Assembly: GCA_003508835.1 (NCBI GenBank)
Contig: PUFA01000081.1
Span: forward strand, 5,952,001 to 6,016,000
Direction of reading: 5' to 3'
From: Eonycteris spelaea
Taxonomy: Eukaryota > Chordata > Mammalia > Chiroptera > Pteropodidae
Length of the DNA stretch: 64,000 nt
Of this stretch, positions 1 through 14,579 are shown piece by piece. A model generated the notes under the pieces. It saw only the letters and a list, made by a program, of their open reading frames with translations. It was not told the origin of the DNA and did not search any database. The translations under genes were made by a program, and so were the position numbers. The stretch's first letter is position 1, and each line of letters begins with the position of its first letter.

Positions 1-1429
1 CCAAGTCTGACACCCGTATATTCCATCTTATTTAACTTCTAATTTGGGGAATATGATCCATGTTAAACTGTGGAGAAATACATCCCTCTGTATCCACCAT
101 CCATGATGTACATCTGTTATTTTCTGATATAAGAACTTGTTTCTCTTGGCTCTCAACCAGAACCCTTTGGTACGGTAGTATACGAGGGCCTGCCAAGCTG
201 GCATGAAGAAAACTTCTCGTGGTGGTGGCTTGAGATCCCCTAAGCCTAGCAATGGAGTGCCAGCAAACCCAGCCCCACTGAGTTTAAATTTTTGCAGGAA
301 GATAAAGATTCATGTTGTGACAGAAGAAAATACAGGATAACTGAGGATATTCAATATATATGGAAAGCAAGGAACACACATAACACCTGTGAGATTCAGC
401 ACACTGCACATGTAAGCAGAACATAAAAACATTTCAAAGTGCACTCACCTTTAAACTCTGAAGTTATTTAAATGTTCAGTAGAAGAAGACAAATCCAAGA
501 TAGGATTCCTCAGTGAACTGTGAGGGAAAAAACTGGCCTTTGCAATAGGGGAACTTGATTAACAAGATCTAGAATCTTGTGGTCAAACAATTCAGATTTC
601 TAACTCGGTCTCTAAATGTGGGTTCCTCCTTGCCATGTTTTAGGACAGATGATGCATCAAAATAAAAAGCACATGGTTTGAATATCAAAATGCCACCGAG
701 ATGATTGTTCTTGATTTTTGTCGATTACATATGGTATGTTAAACAGAAAAAAGAAAAGATCCCAGGTGATTCCCTACCAAGTAACTGGAAAAATGAAATT
801 ATGATCATCCCTGTGTTTGCAAGGACCTGAAGAAGAGGCAAGGTTTGATGGAAAAGCTGTGTTTCCTCAAGTCTGTTGTCAATAAGCCCAAACGGCCCAT
901 GTGGAGAACATCCCCTGTAAGAAGATTCACACTAATTAGGATGGCTGTTGTCACCCTTTCTGTACCTTTGCTGGGACAATCACAAGGGAAATCATCATAC
1001 ACCTATTCAACTAATACTTGTACTGTCTATTTCAGCAATTATAATTAATTTTTAGGGGGTGAAATAGGTCTGAGAGATTCTCTAGGTCATCTTCTTTATC
1101 TAACAGACAAGGAAATTGATCTAGCAGGTTAGGTGACTTGCTTATTAGGAAAAAAATTACATTTTCTAAGTAGTGGGTCTTCTTTCTCTTGCTACAATAA
1201 TCTGCTTCCCACACTGATCTATCACTCATTCCCTGTTCATACATCTTATTCTTCACATGCATGCTGAACAGCCTTCTCCATGGGCCAAAATCCTATCCAT
1301 TTCTCACTTCCCTCCTCCATGAAGCTGTCAGTGCGGACCAAGTTCTTTCTCCTCTGAACTAGCATGGATTTACTTTCCTACTGAACAAACATTTCATTTT
1401 CTGAATGGCCCTGGAATATGTGCAATCGT

Positions 1430-1600
1430 TGTCTTGCTCATTTAACTCCTGTACCATATCACGTTGGTACCTAAGTTCTCCATTTTATAAGCTCCTTGAG
1501 GGCAGGGACCATGCCTTAGCTCCTTTGTGCCACCCTCCACTCTGCCCCAGGAAGCCTAGCATACCTTGAGGGCTCAACAAAGTTAATAAATGGAAAAGGA
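1430..1600 (+). repeat. L2 LINE 3' end fragment
   Basis: It contains the L2 3' words 'ccttgagggcagggacc' and, about 80 bases later, 'ctcaacaaagttaataaatg', the diverged form of the terminal 'tcaataaat' repeat. The upstream limit is uncertain; L2 similarity may start near 1280. Confidence 0.65.
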
Positions 1601-2934
1601 AATTGAATGAAATAAGGATGTAGGAGAGAGAATGAAAGGTATCAAAGAAGTAAGAGCAACTATTTCTCCTTCCTGGCAGAGACGAGGAATTCTGCAGGGA
1701 TAGAAAGGGTTACAAGAACATGAGGATGGAGGATATAAGACAGACACAGAATAGAGTAGGTAAGACCATTAACCTCCTTCAATGCCTACTCGTGTTGCTT
1801 AATCTAACACTTTCTGATTTATGGACCGAAATCAGAACTAGCCAGGTAGGAGTGGGGCCAAAGGAATGGGAGGGATCCTCCTTGGTAGTATTTAAAAAGG
1901 ATCTTAGGATGAGAAGGAAATGAAAGTGAGAGGGTTGGAGAAGGCATTATTCCAAAGCAGACCCTGAATATTTAATGTCTGCTTCCAAGTTTATTATCTT
2001 CCTTCAAACTTGTCTCCACAAAGATTGACTTTAGGATGGCGGATGAGCCAAGCCTTGACTTGTTTCCTTCCTTCAAACAACTAACACGAACCTTCATCTG
2101 AACCTTGAAGCCCTGTTTCTAGCTGGAAGTCTCTTGAGAACAAACTCCAATAGTTTCCGTGATCTGGGGAGGCAGTTGGCTTAGCTCTCTAGACAACAGC
2201 AGCCACATCTCAGGAGAGCTGGCCCTCCTGAGAGTCAAGAGCCAGCAAGACGGCTGAAAATTGGCTGAAATTTAGTCCAAACCACTCATAGCTCAGACCG
2301 ATATCTACTTTAAGTTTCTAGTCCTTGATGAATATTTATACCAAAATAGGGCCAATGGAAAAGTTCCATCTGTGTGGATTTTAAGAGTTTTGCCTTTCCT
2401 TAGCCACGTTGACCAAACTCAGGAAAGCAGCAGAATCATTGCCAAGTACATGCTCTTTGAAGTGCAAGAAATTCTGAGAAGGTCCTGGACCCCATCATAT
2501 TTCTTCTTATTCTGAAGACTTAGAGTTGGCACACTTTAAAAAAAAAATGCTTAATATCAACACCTCTCAGTGCTCTGTAATTTTAGCCAAGCCCTTGATA
2601 CTGAGCTGACCACAAATACGCTTTTGAAATAGTGAATGATAAGTCTATACAAAGTTTTGCTGGAGGAAATTGCTTTGTTGGTTGATACTTTCCCCCCATC
2701 TTTTAAAAATCATAAATGGTGCAATTAATCATTTTAATTCTGCTCTTTACTTTGCTAGTACAGAAATGCCCCCACATTTTCTCCTCAGTTTGATTATTCA
2801 TTTTATACTCCTCAGAACCAAAACTCCAGAAACTTCAGCCATGTTCTGCCCTTGCTATGAGGGGCAAAAATAGAAGCTTTGCTTTTTCACTAGACATAGT
2901 AGCTGCACTTAACAAGCATGGGCCATGTTCAGGC

Positions 2935-3065
2935 ATTGTTCTTCATAGTTTTTTCCTAATGTTTACACCAATCCCATTTTACAGATGAGTAAATCAAGAT
3001 TCAGAGGGATTGAGTAAATTGCCATGATGACATAACTAGTGTGATAGATATGAATTAAATGTAAG
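2935..3065 (-). repeat. MIR SINE fragment
   Basis: The complement of the MIR core and tail is recognisable by 'cccattttacagatgag' followed by a diverged 'ttcagagggattgagtaa'. Confidence 0.6.
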
Positions 3066-3599
3066 AAATTCAATCCAAAGCTGCACACTAGTCTGTCTGT
3101 ACCATTTCCCATCTATTACCCAACAGAAGGACGGACTATGGACACATTGGTCGAAAGATGAATTTACTTGGTACATAGGCATGCATTAATGACATTGAAC
3201 CACATTAGAATCTTTTTCCCTTTTCAGTTCTTCTCTCCCTCTGATTTTGTCAAGGAGCAAATCGAATTGGTCCTAAAATGTTTTTTAACACCTAGACAGT
3301 GCCTAACTTCGCTTTAAACTGATGGAGAGTGGTACTCAGGCTCAGAGCTTTTAGAAGACAATCATATTAGCTAGAATTTAGTAATGTTGTTGCACATATT
3401 TTTTATGGTTACCTTATATTTTTATACATTTTACGGCTAAAGTTTTTTTCCCAAGAAATAAGATTTTAAAATAATTTATTTAAAGAGAAATTATAAATAA
3501 TTACACAGATGGCATATTAAAGATAAAATTAATGAAAGAGGAGCATGGAGTCCCATAAATATCTAATATTTGATAATCCTGATCTCTACAGAACATCAC

Positions 3600-3790
3600 A
3601 GTTTTCAAAGCATCTCATATGCATCATCATATTTGATTCTCACAACAACCCCACGAAACTGGTAGGGATTATAACACATTTTAAAGATGAAAAAAAATCA
3701 AGATTCAGAGAGCACAAACTGCTGGCCTGGGTTACACAGATAGTGAAAAAAGGGGCCAGAGCTCAACTTCAGCTCTTCAAGCTCCAACAT
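3600..3790 (-). repeat. MIR SINE fragment
   Basis: 'tttgattctcacaacaaccc' is followed by 'cattttaaagatgaaaaa' and 'ggttacacagatag', the order expected for a MIR in complement. Confidence 0.65.
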
Positions 3791-4689
3791 GGACAGTGCT
3801 CCCCCAATACTGCCAGCAAATCATGTCAAGGGCAGTAGTAGATAAAGGGATATTCAAAGCAATGAGCCAAGACTAGAAATGCTATGAAAGTCTACAGAAC
3901 CTAATGATTCTCCCGAATTGGGCTGAGTTTTCACAATTTCCTAGTGCTTGTATATATTCTGTTTCATGGACATCCTGTGGTTGCTACATTCTGAGTTTCT
4001 CTATGGAAGTTTGGTTTTCTCTAATGAGTCACCTTCCAGAAGGGTTAGAAACTGGCTCTTCTATCAGGGAAACATCAACTTCTGGGGTACACCATGAAAG
4101 GGATGACACAAACTAGAAACGAGCCCCTCATTGAGGAAAAGTTGGGTTCCGTTCAATAAGGAGAGCTTCTTTCCAAGCCTCCTTGCCTTGGGCAGTTGAC
4201 TAGGATCCAGACCACAGGTTGAGGTGACTATGTGGTCAAGGATACCATAAACCAGTGGGAAAACCAGTGGGTTTGGGTGGCAAAGAATACGAGTTGGCAG
4301 TTCTATAGGTCTATATGTGAAGAGATTCCAGGAGCTGAAAACACTCCTGGAGACAAAGCTGAGGTTTAGAGAAAATGGTTGAAGCCATTTGAGTACATTC
4401 ATACATAAGAGAAGAGCATGTTGAGAATGAAGAGCAGACAAGCTAGTGCTAGTACTCTGGAAAGGAGAGGTGAGCCATTGCTCGGGCAGAGCAGGGCTGG
4501 CCAGAGGGGTTAGATGACCAGGGGAGGCTAGACTCCTGGATGTCAAAGGAAACCAGGGTAGCTCTTTTCTCTTCCAACCCCTGCAGGCATCAGCCTCAGA
4601 TGTAGACTATCTAGCATGTGTTAGCTTTTCATGGGCCAAGAAGTATTGGTCATGGCAAAAAAAAAAAAAGTGTTATAAAAGAAGCTATT

Positions 4690-5010
4690 CATAGAAATGA
4701 TTGCTGAGGAGCTATACTATGTGAAAGGTATTATTTCAGGTACTGGTGATAGAGCAGTGAACTAGACATGCAGGACCATGCCCCATAGAATTTATAGTGC
4801 AGCAGAAAAGAATGACATTAAAGAGTCATGTCTATGATTAAATAATTACAATCTTGTACTAAGTACAAGATAGAGGGTTTTCTAAGGTAGTATGATAAGA
4901 GTACCTGAAGGATGAATAGGAGTTTATTAGATGAAGGGAGAAAGAATTGGTCCAGGCAGAGGGAACTGCTTGTGGGCAGACTCAGAGGTATGCGGGAGTT
5001 TGGCATTTTT
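4690..5010 (-). repeat. L2 LINE fragment
   Basis: The complement of L2 is recognisable by 'gatagagcagtgaactagac' and, about 190 bases later, 'ggtccaggcagagggaactg'. It is strongly diverged. Confidence 0.55.
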
Positions 5011-5518
5011 CCTGTGGCATATGGTTAAATGAATAATTCTAAATTTACTTAAGAGAGAATTTTTTGGAAAAGAACCTGGCCTCTGTAGTTATGATTTTAC
5101 ATTTTAATTGTGTTAGATGAGCTTCAAAGGTGAGACCTTGAAAGTGAATCATTTGCAAAGTGATTGACTATCAGCTAATTTTCGTTTCATAAAACTGGGC
5201 TTAGAAAAACTTAGCCTAAATACACTTTAAGGTGTTTTCATTTCTAAGAATCTATGATTTTCATGTGTCAGATTTCTTAAATGCAGGATATAAAGTATAT
5301 ACAACTAGTGATTATGTGGGGGAAAATTCAAAAAGTATGAAATATTTGAAAGTATATTTAATGTTAGTTTTAAAAATATATGATAGCAAAAAAGAGAGAG
5401 GAGGGAAATCATTTATAAAAAGGATACTTGTTTTAACCCCCCCCCAAGTCTTGTTAAAGGCATTACACTAAAATATAAGTTTTTTTAACATTAAGGCACC
5501 AGTGTTGGATGAAGAAAG

Positions 5519-5520
<2 letters not shown>

Positions 5521-5561
<41 letters not shown>
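5521..5561 (+). repeat. (GT)n microsatellite
   Basis: Twenty uninterrupted GT units plus a G. It is likely to vary in length and can adopt Z-DNA. Confidence 0.98.
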
Positions 5562-5566
<5 letters not shown>

Positions 5567-7294
5567 TTCCATTGTCATATAAGTTAACCTACGAATTTGG
5601 AGCTGAGTTTCACAGCAGGATCATTTACATAAGCAAAGACTTCAGACTTTTAATAACAGTACTGCACATTTACACAGCTCATTTCCTTTTGATATTAAGA
5701 TTCAGGTAGGCAAGATTTAAAATTCTCCAACTTGGTTTGCTAAGTCTCTCCCATTTCCAAAATTTTTCCAATAAATGTGTGCCATCTTTGGAAAGATCGT
5801 AATACTGCAAGTTAAGAATTCAGACACACACACACAGAGACACACCACATACAAACACCAAATTTTAGGAAGATGGTCTTAAGACATCAGACTGCTAAAA
5901 TCAGGAGAGTCTTATAAAACGGAGGGAGGTGCAAAAAGGAAGTTTGCCAGCCTCAAGCTTACAGTTTTCTATTTGAGTCTATTAAAAGCTGAAACCTAAG
6001 AACCATGAAGCCAATTAGATTTTAATTTCCAAGTGTAACTTGAAGATATTAGGCCTGGAGACACCAACAGCTTGTTCTCATTTAGGAAGTGGGGAGGGGG
6101 GAGTAGTGAGTCTTTATAAGGACTTTAAATTTTCATTTATCTTGAAGTCCCCCAAGCTACTTGCTAAATCTCTAACTAAGATTCCCCAGGAGGGGGAGGG
6201 GGAGGTTGGATAATTCCTAGCTCATGGTGAAGCTGGTGGCTTTACCAAGTCTTCCAAAAAGCTGGCAGGACCTTTCTAGGAAAGAAAATTAAGACCACTT
6301 CAAGACAAAAAGATTGCATTGGAGCCTCTGGAAACGCTTAGTTTGGCAAGAAATGCCAGGACAGCTCTTGCCCTTTGGGAATTCCTTTCATAGTCAAGGA
6401 AAACAAAGCCCACCCCCTGGGAATCTGAGTGGTCTCAAAATGTCCACACACACACACAAAAAAGTCTAGAGTTAGGGGAGCAGGAGGACCCTCTTCCATG
6501 AACAATTTCAGTTAAGCAGCTGAGCCCCTCAGATAATGGGCTGACTTTTCTAGAAACTAGACAGTTTTCAAAAACAGAAAAGAATTGTTTTGCCCCCTCA
6601 GCTGGTTTTGTCAGCCAGTTTGTGCAATTCACTGGGCATGGCATTCTGCCAGGGTCTGCAGCTAGTTCAAAGGGAGCTGCTGTCAAAGACAGTTCAGTCT
6701 TAAAAATCCTGTTGCTACAGTCCAACAGGGTCCCTTATACATAAGATTTGTGGACCTGTTTTGGATACAGCCATGTGTAAACATCAGCTATCAGCAAGAA
6801 ACAGGCGGAGAAGAGGCTGGCTTCCTTTCTGCCTCCGTCCTCTGCCAAAGGAACGTCAAACAAAGGAGTCAGAGTCTTGGACAGGGACTGACAACTTCCT
6901 AGATTTTCCTTCGACCCTCAAACAGATCTGATCATCCAGTCATCAATCATTCAAGTTAGGATTTGGAATTTTTGCCTTATTCTTTACTCTGTTTCAAGTG
7001 ACCAGACCCATCACCTTTCAATGATAGAAGAGATATTCTGCAAATATTTTGAGACTGCCCACTTTCATCTGGGAGAGGGAGTCCAGCCATGCAAATTGTT
7101 TCCTAGCAGTGCTATAGCTCTTCCATCCAAACGTGTTGAATCATGTCAGACCTTTCCAAGAGCTGCAAACCCTTGAAAAATGTACAGATTTGAGTCTTAT
7201 CGTCTCTGCCTATTTTTTTTAATTTAAGTGCTAAAAATACAAAAGAGTGAAATTATCGAAAAGGCAGACAGAAAGAAGGAAAAGAAAAAAGGGC

Positions 7295-7409
7295 AGATAA
7301 TCCCCTATCTTGGCTGGCGGAGCACTCAGTGTCTGCTCCATCATGCCAAGTGATAATGTGGTAGGAGGCAGACATTACTGAGACTCAGTTAACTGACCAG
7401 GCCAGATAA
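7295..7409. promoter_or_regulatory. Cluster of GATA motifs in intron 1 (candidate)
   Basis: AGATAA at 7295-7300, CTATCT at 7305-7310 (AGATAG on the other strand), TGATAA at 7351-7356 and AGATAA at 7404-7409, in DNA with no recognised repeat. LMCD1 works with GATA6, which makes a GATA-bound enhancer plausible, but motif clusters of this size also arise by chance. Confidence 0.3.
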
Positions 7410-10180
7410 CAGAGAAAACTGTGTTTGCAATAATTCTTTTTAATCAGAAGGAGATTCCAGGAAGCAGACGGTTAAGGATGATTTCTTAGGGTGGGGTGAG
7501 GTTTTAAAGCCAGTCACCTTGAAGGCAGGCTTTATGCTATTATTCCTCTCATAGCCCAGGGTTTGGGCATTCCTGCTTTTCTAGAATCTGCTGGAATCAG
7601 AAGTTCGGCTTACCAGAGGGGGAGTGGAGGGGAGGAGAAGGCAAAAGCAAGGTCTTAAACAGAGAAACCTTTCATTTGTATTTCTTTTCCACATGTGGAT
7701 TTTTCTGTTTTTTTTCTACTTGGTCTTCATAGCCAGATTAACCCTTTTTGTTTACACATGATGTAAACCTTGGGGATATCTCATAATTTCCTCCCCTGAA
7801 GGGGAAGACAGAACCAAACAAGTGATTACAACTGTCGAAATATTCCATGTAGGGTCGTACACAGTGGTTAGGAGCTTATGGCGGAAGGAGAGGAGATACC
7901 TGGTCTGGGAAAATCGAGGACCTCCCTGAGAAAGTGATAGGAAAGTGATAGGAGGAATTGGATGGTGGTTTCCAGAACTTTCCCTTGGGGTATGTTCATC
8001 AAGGAGCCTGAACAGACAATTAGAACCCACTCTTGGGACAGCTGGTGTGGGACACAGCAGCAGCAGGTCCTTTTCACCACCCCAAAGGGTCGGAGAACAC
8101 CACATATCCTGCTAACCTTTCACACACTAGAGCAGCCTATCAGACTTCTGTGAATTCAGTGCTCCCTCCTGGCACCCTGACTCTCTTATGTATTAAACAT
8201 GGCACGTTGAGAGAGGGAGGTCAGTAAGGAGAACATGGTATATTTTGCCCAAACCTAATTCTCCTAGACTTGAACCTGGACAAAGTTTCTTCACAGACAA
8301 AACCAAAACACTATTTCTTATAGAGAGTAAAAAGTACCCTTTTGTTGGACTTTTGTTTAAAACTTTATTTGAGACATCAAACACTCCTAACATCATCAGC
8401 TAAATCCATCAGACTAACTCTTTCTACCCCAGCCAGTCTGTGCAATAAATTTAACACATACAAACCATTTAATAGGAAAATAATTGAATCTGTACCATGA
8501 AATACTGACGACTCAGGCACTTCTTCAGTTAGCTCATCACCCACGAAATGTTTTCCTATTCTGTTGCTTTAAATAGGATTGGTCTTTTTTTAAAAAAGGA
8601 AGAAACATAAAAAAGTTTTCCATTGAAATCTAAGTACTAGATCAGTTGGGCTAAACTCAGTTTGTTTAGTCTGTTCATTTTTTACTCATTACATATAAAT
8701 TCAGGAAAAGGGTATCTAAGTTGAAGAGATTTCTTCACATTTGTGCTTATCCAGACAGAGGAGTAGAAATGGCCAGGGGGCAGCCTTGGAGAACAATAGA
8801 TTTGTACACACAGCCGCACACGTGCTCACACACACAGTCCCCTGAAGAACATTTCTGTCCCCAGATATCACCTCTAATGTAGATGAGGACTTTGTTGCTG
8901 ACTGTGTGGAGTCACTGTGGTTTTAGGAGGTTCATTCAAAGTTATTTCCATGGCTGGTTTGCGCATCATCAGAGTTCAGGTGGGATGGTGCAGAATGAAA
9001 ATTCGAACAGACGGAAAGACCGCCAGCAGCCAGTTGTGCACACTCTTCTGCCTGTTGCTACCATGTTCTAAGCCAGTCATCTTGAGGCTAGATGGGATGA
9101 AAAATAGATCTCTCCAGGATCTGGGCTACAAGTCTCATTTTTTTCATCTCATATTTAGGGAAACAGAGTTCTCTTAGCAATGACCTGCAGCCCTAGCTTG
9201 AGGCTGCCCAGCTAGAGGACAAATATAGCAACAGTTCTGCTTAAGACTGAAGCGGGGAAAGTGGGAGCATTTATTTTACATTAAAACAGAAAAAATATAT
9301 ATATTATGGAATAGCATGCCAAAAGTCATCCTAATGTAAAAGCAAACAGACCAGAAAAGGCTTGTTGTTGGCCTTCACCTAGCATCCCTGTGTTTCCAGG
9401 CCCCGGCCTTCCCTCTGATGGGGGACAGGACATGTCACAGGGAGGGTTTACGGTCAGGAATGGGCAGCAAATAGAGTTTTGAAGTTATGGGCAGACAGTT
9501 ATTATACTGGTGAGTAATTGGTTTCATTACTCTGTTAAGGTTTTATAACTCTTTTTTGGCAACTCATGTTTTCAGTTGTTGGGGAGTGTCAAAAAAGTGG
9601 AAGAAGTCCAGACCATGTGAAGATCCTGGGGTTCTAGAGTGGAAAAGTGAAGTACAAAACCCCCTTATACCTCTCAGCCAGGCCAAAGGGATCATACTTC
9701 TTAAGGAAACAAAGAAAAACCAGCTCTCCATGATGCAGCTTGTCAGCATTCGGGTCTTACATGTTGCCGGCTTGGGCTCCTCCACCTGGTAGGATCTCTC
9801 GGTTCCCCCTGTAGCCCTGGAGGGTCGAGAGGACCACCCCTGACCTCAGGTCTAGCAGAGGGTCTCAGTATTCAAGAGAGTCCCTATGGGGAGTCAGCCA
9901 GCCAGTGAAATTTAGAGGAAAAGGAAGGGTGTAGTTTCCTCTCTGTCTGGCTGTTAAGAGAATTACCACATTGACAGGAAAGCCTGTGAGGTAGGCTTGT
10001 GCCAGGATAGATGGGACCAAAATGAAATGACAATAACAAAAATCAGATGTGCCATAAAAACTCACTGCATAGGAATGGTGGTCTGCAAATTGAGTATGGG
10101 AGGTGGAGATGTTAAGCCAATGTTGTTAAAGATGTTAAAATCCAACTTGGAGCAGCTGAGGGTACAACGATGCAGCCCGG

Positions 10181-10350
10181 TTGTTCCCAAACTTGTCTGC
10201 ACATCGGAATCCACTGGGAAGCTTCCAAAATGACTGTAGCTTATTACCTATCCCCAGAGATTGTAGCTAAATTGGTCTGGGATGCAGCCTGGGCTTAGAA
10301 GGGTTATAAGATCTTTAGGTGACTAATGTAAAAACAAGTCTGAGAGCCAC
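10181..10350. repeat. hAT-Charlie fossil (MER5A-like)
   Basis: Degenerate ends 'ttgttcccaaacttg' and 'agtctgagagccactc' frame about 170 bases with the internal order of a MER5-type non-autonomous element. A second MER5-like fragment in the other sense follows at about 10365-10510, with 'agtccccggaccagcagtat'. Confidence 0.55.
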
Positions 10351-10811
10351 TCATGTAGCCCCTCACTACTCAAAAGCGTAGTCCCCGGACCAGCAGTATC
10401 CGTTCACTCCAGACTTACTAGACCAGAATCTGCATGTCAGCTAAGTCCCAGTTTCCTGACACTGATTACATTTGTAATTCTACATTTCTGTGAACTATTT
10501 GAGATGTTAAGTGGAAGGGCCCCAAAACACCTGGAAAAGGCTTCTTGGCATCACTTGCAGTTCATTGGTTAAATTAAAATGGAGATTCAGAATTCAGAGA
10601 GACCTGAGTTCAAATCCAACCTCTAGTACTTTAATTTGACCTCGTTGAATCCCCTTAACTAAGGAGCCCAACTCCTCCTGGTTTGCATGGAGCTTTCCTG
10701 GTTGTAGCATTGAAAGTGTCTCATCCAGGCCCTGAATCAGTCTCCGGCAAGTGAAGATAAGCTGTTACCCTTCAGTTAACTCGTGTGCAACCTGGGGATA
10801 CCAGCAAAGAT

Positions 10812-10971
10812 AGTGGTTCTCAGACAGCTGTGCATCCAAATCACCTGGAGGTCTTGAACAACAAGGCTGGGCCCTACCAGCATGATGCCTGATTCAGCAG
10901 CTCTGGGGTTATTGAGGATGGCAAGGCATGTCCCCAGGCGCTATTTGGAGACCACACCTTGAGAATCACTG
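10812..10971 (+). repeat. hAT-Charlie fossil (MER5A-like), full length
   Basis: The terminal inverted repeat is visible: 'agtggttctca' at the left and 'gagaatcactg' at the right. Between them lie 'aatcacctggaggtcttg' and 'gcctgattcagcagctctgg', typical of MER5A. Confidence 0.8.
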
Positions 10972-13900
10972 CAAGATAACCTGTCTCACATAGGTGTTGT
11001 AAGATTTGCAGGAGCTCAGGCTTAGCACAGTGACTGGAAAACTGCAAAACCTAGCACTTGTTAACAGCTGCTATTAATTCTTTTTATTGTGGAAAAGATA
11101 GGACTTAAACTGATCCCTAAAGGGTAGGTGGGTTGAAGCTTTTTTGAAGATTCGATTACCATGACATGACTGTGTATTAGGAGAGCTAAGGAGGCTCAGG
11201 TGATTGAAAAGAGAATCTGGATAGAAACAGTAGATGATATGGAAGTAAAATGAATAAATTCAAACAGGTGAGGTGGGCCACATCATGGGAGCCATGATAT
11301 TGAACACTCAACAACCTTTATTCCCTTAAAAGTGGTTCGCATAACTTCCAAAACAAGGTGGGTGCTAGCACCCTCAATATAAATCAACTATTAAGAGCGT
11401 GGTACCAAGTGGATGCTAGAGTAATCGGGGAGATCACTTCATAAATTACATAAATGTCTAATCATTGTACTATATACCTAAAACTAAAATATAATAATTT
11501 AAAAATCTTGTTTAAGACTTTTTTTTTTAAGGAGTTAGGAATAAACCTAGAAATGACCAACAAGGTGGTTATTTTGTTTTGTGTTTTTGGTTTTTATTTT
11601 TATTTTTATTTTTGAAGGGATAACAATTCTAGAAAACAGATCCAACCATCTTCACAACTTGGGTCACAGTGCATACTCCAGCCCCTGGGCTGGTACTAAG
11701 CATGCATTACCTGCAGTCATTCCAGGCTTCCAGAGCGGGGCAGGTAAACTGAGCGAAGCCAGTGCTTTGGTGCTTTTCTCCCACAGCGCCACCTATGGTT
11801 CTGGTTCACTTTCTCCTCTGGCTACCACCTCTCCAACTGCCCTTGAGGCCTGTTCATTGCCTTGAATGTGTACTCTTAGTGCAGAACAGGGTTGGATGGT
11901 AGAAATCCTGGGACCAAGGTCACCGTGACCCTTGTCCTGCTGACCCCAACCCTAACACTTCTAGGACTTCCCACCCCTGCAGACAACACTATCCATTCCC
12001 TTTGGACCCAACTGGCCTAATGCCCAGAATCAAGACCAGACTCGTAGGAGGTTGTCTGGGGTCTAGAGGCTCCTGGTGTGGTAGGAAGTCACAGGATCTG
12101 GATTCCAAAGAATGAGTGTGAATCATGTCCTGAGCAGCAAATCTCATCAGTCCTATGAGCTTGCTTTTCTCATGAGCCAAATACAATATATTTACAGCCT
12201 GGAGCCGATATGAATGTACTTTGTAAACTGTAAAGTGCCATAGCAGATCGGATGAGAACATAGCTCTGAAGTAAGACCTGCCTGGCTTTCCTTCCTGGCT
12301 CTGCCCCTTACAAGCTATTGCTTATCTGAAAATGAGGTTACTAAAAATACCTCTTTATAGGTTCATGAAGAAGCTTAAGTTAAATAGTATGAAAATGCTT
12401 GATAGTTGCCCAGCATGTAAGGCATACTCAATAAATGTGAGCTACAGTCATAAACATTAGAAAAGATAAAACATTTTCGCTTAAAGACCAGCACAGGTGA
12501 ATATAGACTGAGAAGGAGCCATCACTCAGAGATGCTTCAGTCCAGAGCATTCTGAATAGACCAATTGCTTCTCCTCTCAAACTCACTGTCATGCATCACC
12601 AATGACTAGGAATAATGGTCGTACCTCACAGGTTGTCATAATTGTTAAGGAAGAGAATGCTCAAGTAAGTAAAATCACTCCATGGACTGTCAGCTGTTAT
12701 TTTGGGGTTATTGATGGTAGTAGCATAGTGCTGGGATCATTTTTCTGTGTATGATCTCAGTTCTTTTCTGGACCTTCTCATAACTTCACCTCACTCCAAC
12801 CATCTCCATCTTCCTTCTGCGTCCCTCCTAGGACCCCTTAGCAGAAGGTTTGTTTTTAAGTAACAAAGCATGTTGACTAATTATCCTTATTAACACATAT
12901 GCTTTTGGAGTTTATCTATAAAGGACAAGTCAGAGAACTTGACTAAAAAGAATTTAGTTTCAATTCAGAACACCCCAGATCAGAAAGCAAACCCAAGAGG
13001 GTATGTGATTGCATCAGATATAATTTTCAAAAAGATAAAATCACAACTCTTGTGCAAATATAAAATGAAATTTAGCAATGATTTTAGTCAACTCATTAAT
13101 TAATGAAAGTATCAGTAAGAGATTTATACCAGTTGAAAAAGCATTTGAGGAGGTGTAGGTATTTATAGTCAATTTAATGTTAGGACAAGATGGGTTAGGC
13201 ACATAACTAGCTCATGTCCTATAGAACAGTAACCATAACCTTTATCTTTTTCAAAAGGACAAAAATTATTTGCATTTGTATCTCTACTTTATTTGTATTG
13301 TATTTACAAGCTTACATGTAACACCAAGTCTTAGAGTAGAGCAAAATAGATTTCTATAGATAATCCTTGAGAGTGTTGGGGACAGGGGGTAATGCCATAT
13401 TTGCCACCATATGACATTGACAGGATGTGCCACACATCTTTCTGCCTTATGTTCAAATTTTAGGTAATTTGTTAACAATGGTAAATACTTATTTCAATTT
13501 ACCAACAAACTTTTAATCTTACATGGCATTTACAACAGCCTTGTTGGGGCAAAAAGCAGGGAAACCCCATTTTTCAGAGGCAGCTGAGTCACATGTGAAG
13601 AGAGAATCTGAGCTGGGAGAACCCCCATTTCTATTCCAGGTCCCACACTCACCCCTAAATTACATACTGTACTTCCCATTTTGGGTTTCTCTTCATCACA
13701 GTCCTACATTATTCTTGGTGAGATTTTCTTTCCTGTAAGATTTTCCTTGGAGATCACCTGAAGATAAATGCTCAAAGGAGGGAGAAGGTCTCCTGTGCCC
13801 CACCCCTTGAATGCCCAGGGGACCCCTAGTCTGATCTAAGTCCTTTTACGTCCCTGACACGATTCAGGTCCACAACATCAGATGAACCACATCCTACTAC

Positions 13901-14579
13901 CCTGAGCCAAAGAAAATTGTCAAAACATTTTATCCTTCTCTCAAAAAAAAGAATAGATGCTACATTCCAAGAATCCATTTTTTTAAGTGACAGGTCCTTT
14001 TAGCTCTTCTCAGGTACCGTGAGCCACTGTGCCATCTTTCATCTGAGACAAAGTTCACATCAGAGAAACCCACTGTTTATAAACCAGAATCTCTCTTGAA
14101 ACACTATTTCTGGTTGATGTTTGCCCCTCCTCAATAAACACGATCATCATTTTCTGTGTTGGAGATAGCTGGGTCTGGCTGACTCCTGGATGAATGGTAT
14201 GCAGTGTACCAATGGCTATTTATTGTGTTAAACAGTCTGCCAGAAAACTGGCTGCAAGTGTGGCCTGATGGCCCAAATCTCTTTCTCACAAGTCCATTTA
14301 TTTATCTCTCCCACAGACTTCTGTCACAGTGGAAAGTGTCCCACTAGCAGGCTGGAGACTAGGGTCAACTCTGCTTCTTACACCTAGTTAGAGAGGCAGC
14401 ACTTACATACATTAAACAGAGAGTAAGAAAGTATATGGGGTGTATAATTAGGAATGTAGTTCTGAAGTACCTTAGAATTCTGAAGCTGGGGAAAAAATTG
14501 ATTCAGGGTCTCTCATACTGTTTACACAAGATATAATGATGTAAATGAACATTCGGTACATAACAAGTGCAGACTGAGC

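Noticed and set aside
4064..4546. 160-codon open frame on the - strand
   Set aside because: No domain, no splice context, low-complexity Ser/Leu composition; it looks like a chance open frame in intron 1.
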